A DNA stretch of 29,100 bases from Desulfobulbaceae bacterium UBA5628. GTDB lineage: Bacteria > Desulfobacterota > Desulfobulbia > Desulfobulbales > Desulfurivibrionaceae. Below are positions 22,059 through 29,100 of the stretch, in pieces. The DNA is taken from contig DIKC01000169.1 in NCBI GenBank assembly GCA_002421565.1, positions 1-29,100 of the forward strand. Direction: 5' to 3'. The notes beneath the pieces were generated by a model. The model was not told the origin of the DNA. It saw only the letters and a program-made list of their open reading frames with translations, and made no database searches. The position numbers were made by a program, and so were the translations under genes. Numbering within the stretch: the first letter of the stretch is position 1; each line of letters begins with the position of its first letter.

Positions 22059-23332
22059 GAGTCCTCTTCCCTTATCGGCAGGCGCACCCGGAAGGTGGAG
22101 CCCCGGCCCGGTTCGCTGTCCACCGTGATTTCGCCGCCGTGCTGCTTGACGATATCATAAACAATGCTCAACCCCAGGCCGGTGCCCTTGCCCACCTCCT
22201 TGGTGGTGAAAAAGGGGTCGAACAGGCGGCCCAGGTGTTCCGGGGCGATGCCGGAACCGGTATCGGCGATGGTGATGAAAATATCGTCTCCCTCGCGCCA
22301 GGTTTTGATCCTGATTTCGCCTTGTTTGTCAATGGCCTGGGCCGCGTTGAGGAGGAGATTCATGAAGACCTGGTTGAGCTGCTGGGGATGACAGAAGGTC
22401 GGCGGCAGTTCCCCGTACTCCTTGTGGAGGGTGACCTTGTATTTCAATTCGTTCCAGATGATGTTGAAGGTGTCTTCCAGGCACTGGTTGATGTCGCCGT
22501 GGCAGGATTGGGCCTGATCCAGGCGGGAGAAGCGTTTCAGGTTCTGGACGATGACCTTGACCCGCTCCACTCCGTCCAGGGATTCCCGCAACAGGTCGGC
22601 GGCGTCATCGAGGGTGAAATCGATCTTCATTTGCCGCCGGAGTTTGGCCGCCTCTTCCCGGCCGCCGCTAAGGTCGCCGCTTAAAAGCCGTTCCTGGTGT
22701 TCAATGAATTCCCGTAAGCGGGCCAGATACTTGCCCATGGTCCCCAGATTGCTGGTGACGAAGCCCACCGGGTTGTTTATTTCATGGGCCACCCCGGCCG
22801 CCAACTGGCCGATGGAGGCCAGTTTTTCCTGCTGGAGAAGCTTGGCCTGGGATTTCTGCAGTTCCCGGTAGGCCTTGGTCAACTGCTGGTTTTTGCGTTG
22901 CAGTTCGATTTCGGTTTGCTGCTGCCTGGTGACGTTGAGCATGGTCACCACCATTCCCTGGATTTCGGTATATTCAGCGGCAAAGGGAAAGTTCTGGCAG
23001 CAGAAGACGCGGCCGCTGGCGGGATGGCTGTATTCCGCCGCCCCTTCCCGGCCGGCTTCCAGGATCAGGCCGGCCTGGTCCAGCAATTCATCCAAGGAGC
23101 GGCCGTGGATATCCTCGTAAGGCTTGTTGAGAAAACAGGCAAAACCCTGGTTGCAGCGGCGAACCAGGCCCTTTTCGTCGATCAGGAGGACCATTTCGTT
23201 CAGGCAGTCCATGATCGACTCCCATTCCCGTTTGGCCTGCCAGATGGTAGTGTACCATTCCCAGAGCAGTGCCGGGTCGCGGGGCGGCTCGGCCCCGGCC
23301 AGGGGATCGGCCGGTTCGGCGGGTTGGTTCAT
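22055..23332 (-). CDS. PAS sensor histidine kinase
   Basis: The 425-residue soluble kinase has a PAS domain (about 35-140) with VLLIDEKGLVRRCNQGF and ending in VTMLNVTRQQ, a coiled coil (140-172), HisKA with H183 in AAGVAHEINNPVGFV, and HATPase_c with FMNLLLNAAQAI, DTGSGI, DPFFTTKEVGKGTGLGLSI and the final G box. The PAS includes CC at 111-112 (VFCCQNF). GGAGG lies 8 nt before the ATG at 23332, inside the end of the upstream gene, which it overlaps by 4 bp; it also overlaps the receiver-HD-GYP gene by 4 bp. It is strongly similar in its catalytic half to the partial kinase at 28738-29100. Its likely partner is the HD-GYP regulator. Confidence 0.93.
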   Translation of the reverse strand: MNQPAEPADPLAGAEPPRDPALLWEWYTTIWQAKREWESIMDCLNEMVLLIDEKGLVRRCNQGFACFLNKPYEDIHGRSLDELLDQAGLILEAGREGAAEYSHPASGRVFCCQNFPFAAEYTEIQGMVVTMLNVTRQQQTEIELQRKNQQLTKAYRELQKSQAKLLQQEKLASIGQLAAGVAHEINNPVGFVTSNLGTMGKYLARLREFIEHQERLLSGDLSGGREEAAKLRRQMKIDFTLDDAADLLRESLDGVERVKVIVQNLKRFSRLDQAQSCHGDINQCLEDTFNIIWNELKYKVTLHKEYGELPPTFCHPQQLNQVFMNLLLNAAQAIDKQGEIRIKTWREGDDIFITIADTGSGIAPEHLGRLFDPFFTTKEVGKGTGLGLSIVYDIVKQHGGEITVDSEPGRGSTFRVRLPIREEDS

Positions 23333-26307
23333 GGCGTTTCCTCCGGCCGGCGCTCGCCGTAGCGCGGCTTGATGATCGCTTCGTAGTAAAGAAAGGCGTC
23401 TTTGACATGCTCCAGCACCTGTTCGTTTTTCCAGGGCTTGGTGAGGAATTTGTAGAGAGCGCCCTCGTTGACCGCCTCCACCACCGTGGCCAGGTCGGCG
23501 TAGCCGGAAAGCACCATCCGCACCGTGTCGGGATAGATATCCTTGACCCGGCTGAGAAATTCAATCCCGCTCATCTCCGGCATCCGCTGGTCGGAAATGA
23601 TCACCTGCACCGGATGGACCGCCAGCAGTTCCAGGGCCTGGCGGGCATTGTCGGCGGTCAGCACCCGGTAGCCCTCGTCATACATCAACCGTTTGAGGGT
23701 GGCCAGGACATTGGGCTCGTCATCCACCAGCAGCAGGGTTTGCTGCTCTTCTTCCCCTTCATCCGGGATGGCCAGGGTTTTGTCTTGCCGCAGGAGGGTC
23801 GCGAATTCGTCGGCCGGCAGGGGGCGGCTGAAGAGAAAGCCCTGGATCTGATCGCAGCCGTGGCGGCGCAGATAACCGCACTGGGCCTCGTTCTCCACCC
23901 CTTCCGCCACCACCTGCAAACGCATCCGGTGGGCCATGGCGATGATCGAGCCGGCAATGGTGGCGGCATCGGGGTTGTTCACCACTTCCTTGACGAAACT
24001 GCCGTCGATTTTCAATTGTTCGATGGGGAAACGGCTGAGGTTGGAAAAACTGGAGTAGCCGGTGCCGAAATCGTCCAGGGAGAGTTTTACCCCGATTTTG
24101 CGCAGGGTTTCCATCTTGGCGATGGCCTGCTCGGGATTGAGCATCAACATGCTTTCGGTCAGTTCCAGGGTGAGGTGATGGGGCGGCACCCGGTATTCCG
24201 CCAAGGCCTGTTCCAGGACCTCCACCAGCCCCTGGCCGTGAAACTGGCGGGCCGAGACATTGACCGCCAGGCGGATATCGTGCAACCCCTGGTCGTGCCA
24301 GACCCTTAGCTGCCGGCACGCTTCTTGGATTACCCAGGCCCCGATCGCGACGATCAGATCGCTTCTTTCCGCCACCGGGATGAAAACCAGCGGCGGCACC
24401 AGGCCGAGGCCGGGCCGCTGCCAGCGGATCAAAGCCTCGGCCCCTGCCATTCGCCCATTGCGTAAGGTTATCTTGGGTTGATAGTAGAGGAGAAATTCCT
24501 CTTGTTGCAGGCCTTGGCGGAGGGCGGTTTCCAGTTCCAGATTGCGGCGGGCCTGGATGTTGAAGGTGCTGGTGGCGTAGTAGAATTGATTGCCGCCGGC
24601 CGCCTTGCCTTGGTTGACCGCGACATCGGCCCCGGCCAGGAGGGCGGCGGCCGAATCCCCGTCCTGGGGATAGAGGCTGATGCCGATAGTGATCTGAATA
24701 TAGGCTTGGTGGTGGCCCGGCAGGGTAAAGGGCTGGGCCAGGGCCTCTTGCAACCGGCGGGCCATCAGCTCCGCCTCCTGGTAATCGTTGAGCGCTTCCA
24801 GGACCAGGGCGAATTCATCTCCGGCCAGGCGGGCCAGGGTGTCCTCGCCTCGCAGGCACTCCCGCAGTCGCTTGATGATCGCCACCAGCAGCTGATCGCC
24901 GACGGCATAGCCGAGGCTCTCGTTGATCGTCCGGAAACGGTCGATATTGAGTACCAGCACCGCCAGCCGTTTTTGCTCGCGCTTGGCCCGTTCCAGACTG
25001 TGTTCCAGCCGCGCCTCCAGGAGCAGGCGGTTGGGCAGACCGGTGAGATGATCGTGATGGGCCATGTGCCGCAGTTGTTCTTCGTAATGCTTGCGATCGC
25101 TGATGTCGCGGAATATTCCCATTAGATAGTACTTTTCGTTCAGATTGACCTGGGAGGTGCTGATGTCGGCGAAAAACACCGTCCCGTCCCGGCGGAGAAC
25201 CGGAATATCTTGTGATAACGGTTCCTCGCCGCGCACACTGCGTTCAAAGCACTCTCTTACGCGCGGCAGATCGGCCGGCGGGTGGATATCGTCCACCCCC
25301 AGATTGGTGATTTCGCTGGGGGTATAACCAAGCATCAGGGAGATGGCCGGGTTGCCGAGGATGAATTTGCGGCTTTCGGGATCGGCCACCAGGATGCCGT
25401 CTTGAGCCCCTTCGAAGATCACCCGGAATTTTTCCTCCAATTGGCGGAAACGTTGTTCGCTGGCCTTGAGCGCCTTTTGTTCGGATAGCAGTTGGCGCAG
25501 GCGCATGACCTGGCCCAGGCCGGCGGGCAGGCCGTAGAGATAGCCGGGATGCCTGATCATAAAATCGGCCACTCCCAGGCGGAGGGCCTCGGCCACTTCC
25601 TGCTCGCCGCCCTGGTCGGCGATCAGGACCACCGGCAGGTCAAGGCCGGGGTCGTCCCGGATCGATTTGACGATTCCCAGGGCATCGCAGGCCGGTAAGG
25701 GGAAGGCGAGCAGCAGCAGATCGCAGGGTTGTTCCTCTTGCCGGCATCGTTTAAGGCGGGTTGCCAGCTCCCCGCGGTCGGTCGCTGTTTCCAGGCTGAT
25801 ATGGGGGGCATGCCGGCTGAGATGGGCGGCGACCGCTTGCCGGTTGGCGGCTTCCGGGTCGAGATAGAGCACCCGCATGTTCCGGTGGTAACGGGCCTCG
25901 TTTTCCCGGAAATGGACCAGGGCCGAAGTGATAATAGCGGGCAGTCGTTCCAGGTAATCATCATCCTTGAGCAGATAGTCGTCCGCCCCGGCCTTGAGGG
26001 CCGCGATCGCCGTCTCCTTGCTGCCGGAGCCGGTCAAGATCACCACCGCGGTCGACCATTGCCGGTCGCGGACCATGGCCAGCAGCTCCAGGCCGTTGCC
26101 GTCGGGAAGGAGAATGTCGGCCAGGATCACGTCAAAAGGGGCATCCGGGGTTGCCTCTGCCAGCAGTTCTTGCGCCTCGGCCAGGCTGCCCACTACGGTC
26201 AATTCATATTCAGGAACCAGGCGGGCCATTGCCCGCCTGGCCAGGTCGGCATCCACCAGATTGTCCTCAACATAGAGGATGCGCAGATTTTTCAGCGATT
26301 CAACCAT
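23329..26307 (-). CDS. Receiver-receiver-PAS-GGDEF-EAL-receiver protein (cyclic-di-GMP turnover)
   Basis: The 992-residue protein has six domains. Receiver 1 (8-130) has phosphoacceptor D64 in ILADILLPDGNG. Receiver 2 (about 144-265) is degenerate: the Asp position is A201 in LLLLAFPLPACDAL. A PAS lies at about 290-405. GGDEF (about 415-575) has AGDEF at 495-499 and an intact inhibitory RxxD site, RGED at 486-489. EAL (about 590-835) has AEALIRW, NVSARQF, LELTES, DDFGTGYSS, LKIDGSFV and AEGVENEAQ, so phosphodiesterase residues look complete. Receiver 3 (about 857-975) has D906 in IISDQRMPEMSG. AGGAG lies 7 nt before the ATG at 26307. The EAL half is probably active, and AGDEF can also be catalytic. 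It links several phosphorylation inputs to cyclic di-GMP level. Confidence 0.95.
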   Translation of the reverse strand: MVESLKNLRILYVEDNLVDADLARRAMARLVPEYELTVVGSLAEAQELLAEATPDAPFDVILADILLPDGNGLELLAMVRDRQWSTAVVILTGSGSKETAIAALKAGADDYLLKDDDYLERLPAIITSALVHFRENEARYHRNMRVLYLDPEAANRQAVAAHLSRHAPHISLETATDRGELATRLKRCRQEEQPCDLLLLAFPLPACDALGIVKSIRDDPGLDLPVVLIADQGGEQEVAEALRLGVADFMIRHPGYLYGLPAGLGQVMRLRQLLSEQKALKASEQRFRQLEEKFRVIFEGAQDGILVADPESRKFILGNPAISLMLGYTPSEITNLGVDDIHPPADLPRVRECFERSVRGEEPLSQDIPVLRRDGTVFFADISTSQVNLNEKYYLMGIFRDISDRKHYEEQLRHMAHHDHLTGLPNRLLLEARLEHSLERAKREQKRLAVLVLNIDRFRTINESLGYAVGDQLLVAIIKRLRECLRGEDTLARLAGDEFALVLEALNDYQEAELMARRLQEALAQPFTLPGHHQAYIQITIGISLYPQDGDSAAALLAGADVAVNQGKAAGGNQFYYATSTFNIQARRNLELETALRQGLQQEEFLLYYQPKITLRNGRMAGAEALIRWQRPGLGLVPPLVFIPVAERSDLIVAIGAWVIQEACRQLRVWHDQGLHDIRLAVNVSARQFHGQGLVEVLEQALAEYRVPPHHLTLELTESMLMLNPEQAIAKMETLRKIGVKLSLDDFGTGYSSFSNLSRFPIEQLKIDGSFVKEVVNNPDAATIAGSIIAMAHRMRLQVVAEGVENEAQCGYLRRHGCDQIQGFLFSRPLPADEFATLLRQDKTLAIPDEGEEEQQTLLLVDDEPNVLATLKRLMYDEGYRVLTADNARQALELLAVHPVQVIISDQRMPEMSGIEFLSRVKDIYPDTVRMVLSGYADLATVVEAVNEGALYKFLTKPWKNEQVLEHVKDAFLYYEAIIKPRYGERRPEETP

Positions 26308-26321
26308 TGATCAGCTCCTGT

Positions 26322-28760
26322 TTATGATCCGTCGCTCTGGGGTATTTCCAGGATAAAGGCGGTTCCCTGGCCGGGGCTGCTTTCCACCTTAACCGATCCC
26401 GCCATCCGCTGCACCGCCTTGCGCACCAAGGCCAGTCCCACCCCGGTGCCGGGATAGTCCGCTTCTTTTTCCAGGCGGCTGAACATCTCGAAGATCCGTT
26501 CGGCCATCTTCATTTCAAAGCCGATGCCGTTGTCCCGCACCGTAAGCCGCAGGCAATCCCCGGCCATTTCTCCTTGGATGACGATCAGCGGCGTTTGCTC
26601 CGGGCGGCGAAACTTGAGGGCGTTGTCGATCAGATTGCGCAGGGCCATTTCCAGGCCGTCGGGATCGACCCGGGCCGTCAGCCCTTCGGGAATCTCGACC
26701 TTTATCCCGGCGGCGGCCGGATCGTCCTGGAAAGCGGTCAGCGCCCGCGCCGCCAGGGCCGGCAGATTTACCGTCGCCGGCCGCACTTCCCGTCGTTCCA
26801 GGCGGGAATAGGCGAGCAGGCCGTCGATCAGCTCCCGCATCCTTTTTGCCCCTTGGCGGATGTTGCCGATCAAGAGATGGTCTTCTTCGGCAAGTTTCTC
26901 CCGGCAGCTCTGGGCCAGCAGTTGGCTGTAGCTGTCGATCCCGCGCAAGGGCGCCTTGAGATCATGGGAGATCGAATAGGAAAAGGCCTCCAGTTCCCGG
27001 TTCAGTTCCAGCAGTCTGGCGGTGCGCTGGGCCACCAGTTGTTCCAGTTCGTTTTTGCGCTGATGGTCCTGGATCGACAATAGACTGAGGAGAGTAAAGC
27101 CGTAAATATGGCGTTGCCAGCGCCAGAGCAGGAAGATGCCGGCCGCCGCTCCCAGCAGCAGAAGCATTACCACCAGCACCATTGTCGTCAGGCGTTCCCG
27201 CAAGGGGATATAGAGTTCGCTCAGGTCGATCTTGGTCACCAGGAACCAGGGGGTGTCCGGTATTTGATTGAGGTGGGCGATCACCGGCTCATCCCGGTAA
27301 TCGCGGCCGGTGATGATGCCGCTTTGCCCAAGGACGGCCTTTACCGCCGGTATTTCTTGGCGTGCAAGGGGTATTTTCCGGTTTAAGGCGGCATCCGGGG
27401 AGAATCTGAGAGGATTGAGAAAGATAACCTCGTTGCCTTGCCGGCGGATCAGGATAGTCTCGGCGCTTTTACTGGTTCCGGGCCAGTTGGTGAGAAAGGG
27501 GAAGAGAAAATGATTTGCCTCGATATGCTGGAGGATGAACGCAATCGGTAGGCCGTCATCGAGCGACAATACCGGCACCAGCCAGAGCATCCGGATCACT
27601 CCGTCGCTGCCCTGGTAGAGATCGCTTCGTTCCACCCGGCGGCTCTCGCCGGCCCTGGCGAGGGTTGCCGTGAGTTGGGGGTCGGGCGGCGGATGGTGGC
27701 CCAGGTCGTGCAGCAGGTGGCCGTCGGCGGCGAGCAGGCAGATTCCCTCGTAGTCGTAGAAGCTGAAATGATTTTTGAGGCGCTCCAGGATGATATCCCG
27801 ATCGCTCTGGGATTCGTGTCGCAGCCATTGTTCCACTCTGGCGGCAAAGCCCTGGTTGTTCATCAATTCCGTGCTGTGGGCCTCTTTCTCCCGTATCCAG
27901 GCGGTGATCCGTTCGGTTTTCAGGGCCGCCACCGCGGTCAACTGCTGGATCATGGCCTCCCGCCGTTCCCGCTCTTCCTGGCGGAAGGAGACAAAACCGG
28001 CGGTGATGATGCCGCCGATCAGAATCGCCAGGATCAGGCCCAGGCCGTAAGATGAGGAGGACCAGGCGATCCGGGGCCAGTAACCGGCGGTCCGCAAGCG
28101 CAGGGCCGCCAGCGTTTGCAGGCCGGCGGCCAGCAGGAAGAAGGCCAGCGAGGTGGTAAAGGCCGGCGGTACCAGGCCGCTGCCCTGTAAAATGGGCGAG
28201 CCCAGGAAATAGGCGAGGAGGAGGACGAAGCTGATCATGCTCAACAAGGAGGCCAAGGCAAAGGCGGCAAAGGTTCGGGAGAGTCGCCAGCGGCCCTGGT
28301 CAAGGCCCGGCAGGGCGAGAAGGGCGAGGCCGGTCAGGAGAAAACAGGAGGCGGTGAGTGGCGACATGTATCCCACCGGCACCCCCTTAAACAGGCCGGA
28401 AATCCGTAATCCCAGGTGTTCGACGGGTAAGTAAATATCGGTCAGGGAAGTGGTGAGCAGGAGCAGGGAAGCAAGGGTGAGGAGGGCGGCAAGTCCCGCC
28501 ACCAGGAAGCGCCGCCGGGCGGGAATCTCGGCCGGCGCCAGGGTCAGGAGGCTGCCGCCGTAAAGAAGAAAGAAGAGGGCGGTGCTGGGGGCCATGGGGA
28601 TTTTGTCTGCCCCGAAGGAAGCCAGCCAGGGCAGGTCGGCCAGCCAGCCCAGAAGGGCAAGCGCGCCCAGCCCGCTTACGATCAGGGCGGCCAGCGCCAC
28701 CAGGGCCGTGATCGACGCCCATTGCCGCCGGTTTTGCTTATGCGCGGTCGGCTGCTTCAT
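26322..28760 (-). CDS. Multi-helix membrane sensor histidine kinase with extracytoplasmic Cache-like domain
   Basis: The 812-residue kinase has about seven N-terminal TM helices (near 14-41, 58-75, 86-104, 129-150, 160-187, 198-220 and 236-257). An extracytoplasmic region (about 258-525) resembles a double Cache domain, with YDYEGICLLAADGHLL and TPWFLVTKIDLSELY, followed by a last TM (526-547). The kinase core is of the bacteriophytochrome type: coiled coil, H599 in FSYSISHDLKAPLRGIDSYS, NLIDNALKF, DNGIGF, FEMFSRL and GTGVGLALV. The combination of a polytopic membrane domain and a Cache domain suggests detection of both a membrane or transported compound and a periplasmic ligand. The start overlaps the upstream kinase gene by 23 bp; GGAGAAGG lies 5 nt before it. 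The next gene starts 14 bp downstream. Confidence 0.93.
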   Translation of the reverse strand: MKQPTAHKQNRRQWASITALVALAALIVSGLGALALLGWLADLPWLASFGADKIPMAPSTALFFLLYGGSLLTLAPAEIPARRRFLVAGLAALLTLASLLLLTTSLTDIYLPVEHLGLRISGLFKGVPVGYMSPLTASCFLLTGLALLALPGLDQGRWRLSRTFAAFALASLLSMISFVLLLAYFLGSPILQGSGLVPPAFTTSLAFFLLAAGLQTLAALRLRTAGYWPRIAWSSSSYGLGLILAILIGGIITAGFVSFRQEERERREAMIQQLTAVAALKTERITAWIREKEAHSTELMNNQGFAARVEQWLRHESQSDRDIILERLKNHFSFYDYEGICLLAADGHLLHDLGHHPPPDPQLTATLARAGESRRVERSDLYQGSDGVIRMLWLVPVLSLDDGLPIAFILQHIEANHFLFPFLTNWPGTSKSAETILIRRQGNEVIFLNPLRFSPDAALNRKIPLARQEIPAVKAVLGQSGIITGRDYRDEPVIAHLNQIPDTPWFLVTKIDLSELYIPLRERLTTMVLVVMLLLLGAAAGIFLLWRWQRHIYGFTLLSLLSIQDHQRKNELEQLVAQRTARLLELNRELEAFSYSISHDLKAPLRGIDSYSQLLAQSCREKLAEEDHLLIGNIRQGAKRMRELIDGLLAYSRLERREVRPATVNLPALAARALTAFQDDPAAAGIKVEIPEGLTARVDPDGLEMALRNLIDNALKFRRPEQTPLIVIQGEMAGDCLRLTVRDNGIGFEMKMAERIFEMFSRLEKEADYPGTGVGLALVRKAVQRMAGSVKVESSPGQGTAFILEIPQSDGS

Positions 28761-29100
28761 CGTCGCCTTCTCCGGCTACGGGCTGGGTTTGCAGGGGCAG
28801 GTGGACGCTGAAAGTAGTCCCTTGGCCCGGTTCGCTTTTTACCTCGAGGCGGCCATTGTGCTGGCGGGTCACGATATCGCAGCTGATGCTCAAGCCCAGG
28901 CCGGTGCCTTTGCCGGGCTCCTTGGTGGTGAAAAACGGATCGAATATCCGGCCCAGGTGTTCAGGGGCGATGCCGTTGCCGCTGTCGCTGATCGCGATAT
29001 GGATTTCATCTTGGTCGGCCCAGGTGCTGATCTTGATCTCCCCTTGTTCCGCAATGGCCTGACCGGCATTGACCAGCAGATTCATGAAAACCTGATTGAG
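28738..29100 (-). CDS. Histidine kinase, C-terminal part only (N-terminus outside window)
   Basis: Only the last 120 residues are in the window; the frame is open through base 29100. They are the HATPase_c domain: LNQVFMNLLVNAGQAI (N box), SDSGNGI, DPFFTTKEPGKGTGLGLSI and GQGTTFSVHLPL, then a polar tail. The part is close in sequence to the corresponding region of the kinase at 22055-23332, with the same LNQVFMNLL start, EHLGR, FDPFFTTKE and GKGTGLGLSI stretches, so the two kinases are paralogues. Its end overlaps the next gene by 23 bp. Its sensor region and exact start cannot be seen. Confidence 0.9.
   Translation of the reverse strand, partial: LNQVFMNLLVNAGQAIAEQGEIKISTWADQDEIHIAISDSGNGIAPEHLGRIFDPFFTTKEPGKGTGLGLSISCDIVTRQHNGRLEVKSEPGQGTTFSVHLPLQTQPVAGEGDDEAADRA

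Overview
The window is 29.1 kb of GC-rich bacterial DNA, almost entirely coding, with short gaps, many 4-bp ATGA start/stop overlaps and strong AAGGAG-type ribosome sites. It is dominated by sensory and regulatory genes: six histidine kinases, five receiver proteins, two HD-GYP proteins, one GGDEF-EAL protein, a chemoreceptor and a SpoIIE/STAS pair. This style, together with a cluster of CofD-like, HprK-like, ATP-grasp and amphi-Trp genes, suggests a Desulfobacterota (Desulfobulbales-like) bacterium. That placement is inference. I saw no rRNA, tRNA, CRISPR array, transposase or phage gene.

Layout. (A) 1-4296, minus strand: a PAS histidine kinase, a receiver-SpoIIE phosphatase, a STAS protein and a chemoreceptor with a zinc-binding (CZB-like) sensor region, cut off at the window start. 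(B) 4297-4617: the only gene-free stretch above 300 bp, holding a 15-bp perfect inverted repeat. (C) 4618-11424, minus strand: a seven-gene operon whose core matches the functionally unexplained set that I recall being named the GAK system (HprK-related kinase B, GAK ATP-grasp, GAK CofD-like, amphi-Trp proteins). Here it also carries a PhoU-kinase fusion and a PHP-like metallohydrolase. This is the most interesting part of the window. (D) 11425-14442: a divergent PhoB-like regulator preceded by 11-bp-period repeats resembling a Pho box. It runs tail to tail, with overlapping stop codons, into a PhoR-like kinase that follows an uncharacterised gene.

(E) 14580-19453, plus strand: a membrane GAF-HD-GYP protein, a phospholipase-D-superfamily protein with a 51-bp REP-like palindrome in its reading frame, a cysteine-containing PAS kinase and a single-domain receiver. 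(F) 19450-20625, minus strand: an exported pentapeptide-repeat protein. (G) 20706-29100, minus strand: an overlapping operon of a kinase (truncated by the window end), an eight-helix membrane kinase, a 992-residue receiver/PAS/GGDEF/EAL/receiver protein, another kinase and a receiver-HD-GYP protein.

How they may work together. Groups A, E and G look like phosphorelay and cyclic-di-GMP circuits. The PhoU domain inside the GAK-type operon, and the Pho-type regulator with its own putative Pho box just upstream, make phosphate or phosphorylation the best-supported theme for group C. No substrate can be named from sequence alone.
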